A stretch of 9,806 nucleotides of DNA. Source: Gulosibacter massiliensis. Its GTDB lineage: Bacteria > Actinomycetota > Actinomycetes > Actinomycetales > Microbacteriaceae. Location of the stretch: assembly GCA_943325745.2 (NCBI GenBank), contig CALPQP020000024.1, positions 1 through 9,806 on the forward strand, read 5' to 3'. Under the pieces are notes generated by a model that was not told where the DNA came from, did no database searches, and worked only from the letters and a program-made list of their open reading frames with translations. The translations under genes and the position numbers were made by a program. Positions 4,798 through 9,806 of the stretch are shown in pieces; position 1 is the first letter of the stretch, and the number at the start of each line of letters is the position of its first letter.

Positions 4798-5433
4798 ATG
4801 CGAGTCATAGTTGCCGATCACCCCCTCATCACTCACAAGCTCACGATGCTGCGTGACAAGACCACGCCGTCGTCGACATTTCGCACGCTCACCGACGAAC
4901 TGATGACACTTCTGGCGTACGAGGCGACGCGTGACGTCCGCGTTATCCCCCACCGCATTGAGACGCCGGTCGCACCGACCGAAGGCGTGGTGCTCGCAGA
5001 GCCGCACCCGCTCATCGTGCCAATTCTTCGGGCGGGACTCGGGATGCTCGATGGCTTGCTGCGATTGATGCCGAGCGCGGAAACGGGATTCCTCGGGATG
5101 GTTCGTGACGAAACCACACTGCAGCCCAGCGTCTATGCCGAGCGCCTCCCCGCGAACCTCACCGGTCGCCAGTGCTACGTGCTCGACCCCATGCTCGCAA
5201 CCGGCGGATCGCTGATTGCCGCGATTGAATTCATGTTCGAACGAGGCGCGACCGATGTCACCTCCGTCTGCCTGCTCGGGTCACCCGAGGGGGTTGCTGC
5301 TGTCGAGAAAGCCGTTGCTGACCGTGACGTCACTCTCGTCCTTGGCGCACTGGACGAAAAACTCAACGAGCACGGATACATCGTTCCCGGACTCGGTGAT
5401 GCAGGTGACCGTCTCTACGGCGTCGCTGGCTAA
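4798..5433 (+). CDS. upp: Uracil phosphoribosyltransferase
   Basis: Upp joins uracil to PRPP to give UMP, the main bacterial uracil salvage reaction, in the cytoplasm. The 211-residue length is standard. Visible family marks are the N-terminal [16 protein letters not shown] (6-21), [12 protein letters not shown] (75-86), the PRPP-binding loop [11 protein letters not shown] (128-138), and the C-terminal uracil-recognition stretch [19 protein letters not shown] (190-208). The ATG at 4798 matches the family start. It has no Shine-Dalgarno but has TAGATT seven bases upstream, suggesting a leaderless transcript. The winged-helix regulator follows after 16 bases but seems to have its own promoter. 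The psuG-psuK pair two genes away would supply uracil, so the region may form a functional salvage route. Confidence 0.96.
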   Translation: MRVIVADHPLITHKLTMLRDKTTPSSTFRTLTDELMTLLAYEATRDVRVIPHRIETPVAPTEGVVLAEPHPLIVPILRAGLGMLDGLLRLMPSAETGFLGMVRDETTLQPSVYAERLPANLTGRQCYVLDPMLATGGSLIAAIEFMFERGATDVTSVCLLGSPEGVAAVEKAVADRDVTLVLGALDEKLNEHGYIVPGLGDAGDRLYGVAG

Positions 5434-5437
5434 ACGG

Positions 5438-5443
5438 TAAAAT
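5438..5443 (+). promoter_or_regulatory. Candidate -10 element for a leaderless regulator mRNA
   Basis: TAAAAT matches TATAAT at five of six positions and is followed by six bases and the ATG at 5450. No Shine-Dalgarno is present. It sits in the 16-base gap after upp. Confidence 0.5.
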
Positions 5444-5449
5444 ATCGGG

Positions 5450-6061
5450 ATGCCTGACAACCCCCAGAATCCCGCACAAATTCGCGGTTTTGCGGTGTAT
5501 GTCGGGGTCGACGAGGCAAGCGCCCTCGCCGCCGGAACGTCGAGTTCGGAAATTGTTGACGCAGTTCGTAATGTTGTCACCTCGGCAGTTCCTGGCACGG
5601 AATCCCACGCCGCGGTCGCTTACGCACCGGAAAGTCAGCGGGGCAAAAACCTCGACATTGTTCGCTTGGCGCTGCGGGAACCGCGCGCCGTCGCCGAACT
5701 ACTTCCGCCGAAACCCACCACGGTGTCGTCGGGCGTCACAATCGATTTGTCTCGGAAACGCGTCGTCATCAACGGTGACGTAGCGCCGTTGACCTACAAA
5801 GAGTTTGAATTGCTGCAGTACCTCGTTCTGCGTGAAGCGGTGACCGTCGATCGTTCGGGCATGATCGACACGTTGTGGGCCGCGAGCGACGTCGACCGAC
5901 CCAACAGCAGAACAATCGATGTTCACGTCAGACGACTGCGCTCCAAATTGGAACCATTCGAAGACATCGTGCGCACCGTCCGCGGAATTGGCTATCGGTT
6001 CGACCGCCACGCGGATGTCACCATCGACTTTGGAACGGGCCGCTCGCCCGACATTTACTAG
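5450..6061 (+). CDS. Orphan OmpR/PhoB-type winged-helix transcriptional regulator
   Basis: This 203-residue protein carries a C-terminal OmpR/PhoB-type winged helix at about residues 95-187. LTYKEFELLQYLV (114-126) forms the first helices, NSRTIDVHVRRLRSKL (152-167) the recognition helix, and DIVRTVRGIGYRF (172-184) the closing wing. In response regulators this domain follows a receiver, but here residues 1-90 do not look like one. They lack the acidic DD pair, a phosphorylatable Asp in a receiver context and the final Lys, and instead contain AVYVGVDEASALAAG and a short alpha-beta pattern. The trigger is therefore unknown. The TAG stop is followed after eight bases by the phr ATG, with the phr ribosome site in the gap, so the two are probably co-transcribed. 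The DNA-binding call is strong; a link to photolyase control is inference. Confidence 0.88.
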   Translation: MPDNPQNPAQIRGFAVYVGVDEASALAAGTSSSEIVDAVRNVVTSAVPGTESHAAVAYAPESQRGKNLDIVRLALREPRAVAELLPPKPTTVSSGVTIDLSRKRVVINGDVAPLTYKEFELLQYLVLREAVTVDRSGMIDTLWAASDVDRPNSRTIDVHVRRLRSKLEPFEDIVRTVRGIGYRFDRHADVTIDFGTGRSPDIY

Positions 6062-6069
6062 GTGACACG

Positions 6070-7416
6070 ATGAGCACATCCCTGGTCTGGCTGCGCGACG
6101 ACCTACGCCTCGCCGATAATCCCGCGCTCGACGCCGCGGCGCGCGCCGGTGACCGGACCGCCGTGCTGTACGTCCTCGACGACGAATCTCCCGAAATTCG
6201 CCCGATTGGAGCGGCGTCGCGCTGGTGGCTCCACCATTCACTTCGCCAGCTGCAGCAGGACCTGGAGGCACGCGGCGGGTCGCTCATTCTGCGACGGGGT
6301 CCCGCCCGAGAGGTTCTTCCCGCAGTCGTGGCCGAGGTCGGTGCAACGAGCGTCCACTGGAACCGCCGTTACGGGTCGGCCCGCGCGATCGACACCGAAC
6401 TAAAGGTCTCGCTTCCCGATGCGCACAGTTACACCGGCTCGTTGTTGCACGACCCGTGGTCGGTCACGACCGGCGCCGGAACGCCGTTCAAGGTATTCAC
6501 TCCGTTCTGGAAGTCGATTCTGGCCGGACCAGCGCCTCGGCTGCCGTTGGTCGCGCCAGCGTCGATTGCGGGAGTAGAGGCTTCGTCCGACCTACTCGAT
6601 TCCTGGAATTTGCTTCCCGGCCGGCCGTGGGGCAGCGAATTCCCGCAGCAGTGGACCCCGGGTGAAACGGGTGCGCGGGAGCGTCTAGAGCGATTCCTCG
6701 CCAACGGACTTGCGCTGTATCACCGCCGAGACGAGCCCGGCATCGAATCGACCAGCGGGCTGAGTCCGCATCTGCGGTTCGGCGAAATCAGTCCATACCA
6801 GGTGTGGCACGCAGTCGAATCGGTGGTCACTCCCGAAACCCGGGCGAACGCGAGCCGATTCCTCAGCGAAATCGGGTGGCGAGAGTTTTCGTACCATCAG
6901 CTCTTTCACAACACCGACATTCACCGCCGGAATCTTCGCGCTGAATTTGACGAGTTCCCATGGGAGAAACCGAATCCGGAGCACCTCTCGGCGTGGAAGA
7001 AGGGAACGACGGGCGTGGAACTCGTCGACGCGGGAATGCGTGAACTGTGGAAGATCGGCACGATGCACAACCGCGTGCGGATGGTCGCCGCGAGTTTCCT
7101 CATCAAGAACCTCGGGATCGATTGGCGAATCGGTGAGGCGTGGTTCTGGAATACGCTCGTCGACGCAGACGAAGCGAGCAACCCAGCGTCGTGGCAGTGG
7201 GTCGCGGGCAGCGGTTACGACGCGGCCCCGTACTTCCGAGTGTTCAACCCCGAACTTCAGGCCGCGAAGTTTGACCCGGACAGCGTGTATCGCGCGCGCT
7301 GGATTGACGAGTACAACACCCCGCTGTACCCCGAGCCGATCGTGAGCCTTTCCGAGACTCGCGCCCGCGCACTCGCCGACTATTCGACTATGCGGGGCGA
7401 GCGCCCACCGCAGTAA
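6070..7416 (+). CDS. phr: Deoxyribodipyrimidine photolyase, class I
   Basis: Photolyase uses FADH- and blue or near-UV light to split cyclobutane pyrimidine dimers in DNA. The 448-residue protein opens with LVWLRDDLRLADNPAL (5-20), the start of the antenna-binding alpha-beta domain. The FAD domain shows LSPHLRFGEISP (231-242), IGWREFSYHQLF (268-279), MHNRVRM (332-338) and ASWQWVAGSGYDAAPYFRVFNP (373-394). Aligned by eye to E. coli PhrB, the electron-transfer tryptophans fall at 298, 352 and 375, the lesion-facing Trp at 377, and the flavin-contacting Asn at 371, all present. This favours an active photolyase over a cryptochrome. AGGTG five bases before the ATG is the ribosome site. Its last 29 bases overlap the end of psuK on the opposite strand. 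The antenna chromophore cannot be told from sequence. Confidence 0.95.
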   Translation: MSTSLVWLRDDLRLADNPALDAAARAGDRTAVLYVLDDESPEIRPIGAASRWWLHHSLRQLQQDLEARGGSLILRRGPAREVLPAVVAEVGATSVHWNRRYGSARAIDTELKVSLPDAHSYTGSLLHDPWSVTTGAGTPFKVFTPFWKSILAGPAPRLPLVAPASIAGVEASSDLLDSWNLLPGRPWGSEFPQQWTPGETGARERLERFLANGLALYHRRDEPGIESTSGLSPHLRFGEISPYQVWHAVESVVTPETRANASRFLSEIGWREFSYHQLFHNTDIHRRNLRAEFDEFPWEKPNPEHLSAWKKGTTGVELVDAGMRELWKIGTMHNRVRMVAASFLIKNLGIDWRIGEAWFWNTLVDADEASNPASWQWVAGSGYDAAPYFRVFNPELQAAKFDPDSVYRARWIDEYNTPLYPEPIVSLSETRARALADYSTMRGERPPQ

Positions 7417-8275
7417 CCGCCTCGGCGGCGACAATCACGGCCGCACGTGCCGCTTCCGCCGGGGTCAGACCTTGTGCCAGTCCCGCCAACAATCCGGCGT
7501 TAAACGAATCTCCCGCGCCGGTTGGGTCGGCGACGTCCACGGGTTCGACGGGAACGTGAACGAGCGCCTCAGCGCGTTGCCCAACAATCACGCCGTCGCG
7601 ACCACACGTCGTGACGACGAGCGGGAAGAGTTCGGTCAATTTGATGGTTGCCGCTTCGACGTCGTCGAGCCCCGACAGAACGCGGGCCTCGTCCTCGTTA
7701 GGCCGCAGGATGTGTGCGCCAGCACACAGTCGAAGGAATTCGTCCACCCCGAAATCGGTGATGAAGCCGGCCGAGGCCGGATCGATACTGACGGTCACGT
7801 CGTGTGCAGACGCTCGCTCGATGAGTCGCACGACGGACTCGCGCTTCGGCTCATCGATGATCGTATGGCCCGTGAAGTGCAGATATTCGGCAATGGCGAT
7901 GAGGTCCTGCGGGACCGAGTCGAGGTCAAAGATGACGTTTGCGCCTCGGTCCGTCAACATCGTTCGCTTCTCGCCCTCGACGATGATGACGATCGTCCCC
8001 GTCGAACGTTCTGTGTCGCTCTGCAGGTGAGCCTTTACCCCGAACCGCTCGAGCTCCCGCGTGTGCCGCGCGTTGTCGGCCTCACCGACCTGCCCAAAGA
8101 AGTGGACGTTCGCACCGATGTGCCCGAGCCAGGCCGCGGTGTTGGCCGACGAACCCCCAGGGTGCCGCTCGATCAGTGCAGGGGTGTCGGTGTCGGTGCG
8201 AATCGCACCCCGCGGACGAACGATGATGTCGTCGATGACGTCACCGACGACGACGATCGTTCCCTTTGCCGTCAT
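7388..8275 (-). CDS. psuK: PfkB-family sugar kinase, probable pseudouridine kinase
   Basis: This 295-residue ribokinase-fold enzyme shows the first PfkB signature around HPGGSSANTAAWLGHIGA (38-55) and the second as DPTGAGDSFNAGLLAGL (250-266). In the second, Asp256 is the catalytic base and GAG forms the anion hole. RPNEDEARVL (191-200) is the family's conserved NxxE region. PfkB sequences alone do not reveal the substrate. The assignment to pseudouridine (to pseudouridine 5'-phosphate) rests on the directly upstream psuG, with which it shares an ATGA overlap at 8275-8272. The same overlap decides the start, since an in-frame ATG 18 bases upstream lies inside psuG. Alternatives are another nucleoside or sugar kinase. 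The 3' end overlaps the photolyase gene by 29 bases, tail to tail. Confidence 0.85.
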   Translation of the reverse strand: MTAKGTIVVVGDVIDDIIVRPRGAIRTDTDTPALIERHPGGSSANTAAWLGHIGANVHFFGQVGEADNARHTRELERFGVKAHLQSDTERSTGTIVIIVEGEKRTMLTDRGANVIFDLDSVPQDLIAIAEYLHFTGHTIIDEPKRESVVRLIERASAHDVTVSIDPASAGFITDFGVDEFLRLCAGAHILRPNEDEARVLSGLDDVEAATIKLTELFPLVVTTCGRDGVIVGQRAEALVHVPVEPVDVADPTGAGDSFNAGLLAGLAQGLTPAEAARAAVIVAAEAVTAVGARPA

Positions 8276-9183
8276 GCGCTGAGTCGACACCACGCGGTCG
8301 CGATGTCACCCGCGACTCGGATATTGTTTCGCGCCAAATCGAGGTTGACCTCGAGGCTTCGTCCACCCGACGCCTCGACGATGTACCCGAGAAGGAACGG
8401 CGTGACCGCTTTACCGCGCACTCCGGCCTGTTCCGCTGCCAGGAATGCTTCCGACAACACGCGGTCGTGTTCTGACGGGTCCCACTGCTGTTCGCGGGGT
8501 ATCGGGTTCGCGACGACGATGCCCTGACCGTGTCCCGTGTCATCGTGCCTCTTCATGATGGCGGCGACCTCGGTTGCGTCCGCGGCCGACCAGTCGAGCG
8601 TGAATCCGCTGTCCGTCAACCAAAAAGCGGGGAACGCCGTCGTTGCGTACCCAATGACGGGAACCGAGAGCGTTTCGAGCCGTTCGAGTGTCGCGGCGAT
8701 GTCGAGAACGGACTTCACCCCCGCCGACACGACCGAAATGTTGGTCACGGCAAGGGTGGACAGGTCGGCGGATTCGTCGAACGTCTCGTTTGCCCCACGG
8801 TGAACGCCACCGAGTCCGCCGGTCGCAAAAATGCGAATACCGGCTTGAGCGGCGATATGAGCGGTCGCGGCAACCGTCGTTGCGCCGCTTTCTCCCTTAG
8901 CCATCAAGATCGGCAGATCTCGAACACTCGCCTTGGCGATGTCCTTATCGGCGATGGTGGCGAGTCCCTCGGCGTCGAGGCCGACGGTCGGAACGCCGTC
9001 GATGACCGCGATTGTCGCCGGGACGACTCCCTTGTCCCGCAAAATTTGTTCGAACTCGAGGGCGGCTTCACGGTTACGCGGGCGAGGCAGTCCGTGCGAA
9101 ATAATTGTCGATTCGAGGGCGACGACGGGCGTGTTGTCCGCAAGCGCGCGGGCGACTTCCGAGGAAATATTCAACGTAGGCAC
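8272..9183 (-). CDS. psuG: Pseudouridine-5'-phosphate glycosidase
   Basis: PsuG reversibly cleaves the C-C bond of pseudouridine 5'-phosphate to uracil and ribose 5-phosphate, with a Mn2+ ion and a lysine Schiff base. All key residues can be located against E. coli PsuG: Glu24 in VALESTIISHGLP (21-33), Lys84 in AKASVRDLP (83-91), Asp140 in TFDESADL (134-141, metal), Lys157 in SAGVKSVLD (153-161, the Schiff-base lysine), and Asn280 in SLEVNLDLARNN (276-287). The 303-residue form starts at GTG 9183 and fits the usual family N-terminus. TATCGT lies six bases before it. An alternative GTG at 9201 would add six residues, and neither start has a Shine-Dalgarno. The ATGA overlap with psuK supports one operon. 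From memory, many bacteria keep this pair together. Confidence 0.95.
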   Translation of the reverse strand: MPTLNISSEVARALADNTPVVALESTIISHGLPRPRNREAALEFEQILRDKGVVPATIAVIDGVPTVGLDAEGLATIADKDIAKASVRDLPILMAKGESGATTVAATAHIAAQAGIRIFATGGLGGVHRGANETFDESADLSTLAVTNISVVSAGVKSVLDIAATLERLETLSVPVIGYATTAFPAFWLTDSGFTLDWSAADATEVAAIMKRHDDTGHGQGIVVANPIPREQQWDPSEHDRVLSEAFLAAEQAGVRGKAVTPFLLGYIVEASGGRSLEVNLDLARNNIRVAGDIATAWCRLSA

Positions 9184-9189
9184 CTTGTG

Positions 9190-9195
9190 ACGATA
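9190..9195 (-). promoter_or_regulatory. Candidate -10 element for a leaderless psuG mRNA
   Basis: TATCGT fits TANNNT and is followed by six bases and GTG 9183. This spacing agrees with the other leaderless candidates here and partly decided the start choice, so it is not independent evidence. No -35 was recognised. Confidence 0.4.
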
Positions 9196-9205
9196 CCGCA
9201 CGCTC

Positions 9206-9211
9206 TACTAT
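9206..9211 (+). promoter_or_regulatory. Candidate -10 element for a leaderless NAD(P)-binding protein mRNA
   Basis: TACTAT matches TATAAT at five of six positions and is followed by six bases and GTG 9218. It lies ten bases from the proposed psuG -10 on the other strand. Confidence 0.5.
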
Positions 9212-9217
9212 CGAATT

Positions 9218-9806
9218 GTGCCCAGTGAAATCACTTCCGATCTTCCTCTGCGCCGTGGAGACGGCGGATTGCCCGCGTTGTGTCTCGTCACCGGGGCAAC
9301 GGGTTACGTCGGTGGCCGCCTGGTTCGCGAACTACTCGCTCACGGCTATCGCGTCCGTGTCATGGCCCGCCACGCCGAGCGCTTGCGCTTTCACCCCTGG
9401 ATTGACAAGGTCGAGGTCGTCGACGGTGACGCCACCAACCGTGACGACCTGACGCGGGCGGTCGCGGAGGTTGACGTCGCGTATTACCTGCTGCACGCCC
9501 TCATGTCCCCCCAGAACTTCGAGGAGGAAGAACGTCTCGTCGCAACCCTGTTCAGCGAAGAATGTCTCGCCGCAGGTGTCTCGCGAATCGTGTACCTCGG
9601 CGGAATGGCCGACGCCGATTCGACGTTGTCTCCGCACCTTCAGTCCCGGGCCGACACCGGGGACATCTTGCAGAACAGCGGCGTCCCCACCATCGAGTTA
9701 CGAGCGGGAGTCGTCATTGGTTCGGGTTCTGCGTCGTTCGAGATGCTGCGCTATCTCACCGAGCGCCTCCCGATCATGACGGTCCCGAAGTGGGTCAACT
9801 CACGAA
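9218..9806 (+). CDS. NAD(P)-binding atypical SDR-type oxidoreductase, N-terminal part (cut by window end)
   Basis: About 196 residues are visible and the frame is open to the edge. A Rossmann nucleotide-binding loop LVTGATGYVGGRLVRELL (23-40) is followed by YRVRVMARHAERL, and then GDATNRDDL (70-78), where the acidic residue usually meets the adenine. VAYYLLHAL (87-95), RIVYLGGM (123-130), LSPHLQSR (137-144) and VIGSGSASFEMLRYLTERLP (166-185) follow. This series matches the atypical SDR group related to E. coli YbjT, whose actinobacterial members often carry a C-terminal DUF2867 domain beyond this point. There is no Tyr-x3-Lys catalytic pair in the visible part, as in other NmrA/YbjT-like proteins, so the reaction is unknown. 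The start GTG has TACTAT six bases upstream and no ribosome site. It is divergent from psuG across 34 bases. Confidence 0.88.
   Translation, partial: MPSEITSDLPLRRGDGGLPALCLVTGATGYVGGRLVRELLAHGYRVRVMARHAERLRFHPWIDKVEVVDGDATNRDDLTRAVAEVDVAYYLLHALMSPQNFEEEERLVATLFSEECLAAGVSRIVYLGGMADADSTLSPHLQSRADTGDILQNSGVPTIELRAGVVIGSGSASFEMLRYLTERLPIMTVPKWVNSR

Noticed and set aside
6685..7434. Minus-strand open frame of 249 codons opposite phr.
   Set aside because: The photolyase reading is unmistakable, with all flavin-site residues present. The antisense product shows no recognisable motif.
7472..8527. Long plus-strand open frame of 351 codons opposite psuK and the end of psuG.
   Set aside because: It is the complementary frame of two genes with intact catalytic motifs. 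Its translation is rich in Arg, Asp and Val without domain pattern, and it has no ribosome site. High GC often leaves such frames open.
8530..9228. Plus-strand open frame of 232 codons opposite psuG.
   Set aside because: It is a shadow of psuG and would also run across the divergent promoter region.
1..9806. Defence system, toxin-antitoxin pair, prophage, biosynthetic cluster or CRISPR array.
   Set aside because: Nearly all the sequence is assigned to housekeeping or salvage genes. No repeat arrays, nucleases, integrases or paired small toxin-like genes were found.

Overview
The window looks like ordinary chromosomal DNA of a GC-rich actinobacterium. The most likely source is a small-genome Microbacteriaceae-type organism. 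This rests on the roughly 60% GC by eye, the very tight gene packing, a bS22-type mini ribosomal protein, a HadA/HadB-like MaoC pair directly upstream of murB, and frequent actinobacterial-style leaderless starts. I see no insertion sequence, phage gene, CRISPR array, tRNA or rRNA. There is no gene-free stretch longer than about 190 bases.

Layout. Positions 1-2514 are a compact minus-strand run, read right to left: bS22 (32 aa), a glutaredoxin-like protein, a Dabb-domain protein, an SRAP (YedK/HMCES-type) abasic-site protein, then hadA-like and hadB-like MaoC dehydratase subunits and the start of murB, which is cut by the window edge. Most junctions overlap by a few bases, so translation is probably coupled. 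An additional promoter probably lies just before hadA. Positions 2515-2700 are noncoding and hold a strong intrinsic terminator and the bS22 leader. A small one-helix membrane protein (2701-2970) and proC (3065-3874) follow, still on the minus strand. A four-helix membrane protein (3930-4313, plus) diverges from proC and meets tadA (4310-4768, minus) tail to tail. From 4798 to 7416 three plus-strand genes follow: upp, an orphan OmpR-type winged-helix regulator, and a class I photolyase. They meet a minus-strand psuG-psuK pair (9183 to 7388). A partial NAD(P)-binding oxidoreductase diverges from psuG at 9218 and leaves the window.

How the genes fit together. PsuK and PsuG would turn pseudouridine into uracil plus ribose 5-phosphate, and Upp would return uracil to UMP, so the right half holds a complete pseudouridine salvage route split over two strands. 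The winged-helix regulator sits 8 bases before phr and has an N-terminal domain that is not a recognisable receiver. The left half mixes translation (bS22), redox and stress functions (glutaredoxin, Dabb), DNA-damage tolerance (SRAP), lipid dehydration (HadAB-like) and cell-wall synthesis (MurB).

The most consistent non-gene signal is at the gene starts. Six genes without a Shine-Dalgarno have a TANNNT -10-like hexamer ending 6-7 bases before the start codon, as expected for leaderless mRNAs. I found no convincing new multi-gene system. The best leads are the regulator-photolyase pair, the leaderless promoters, and a few leader hairpins.
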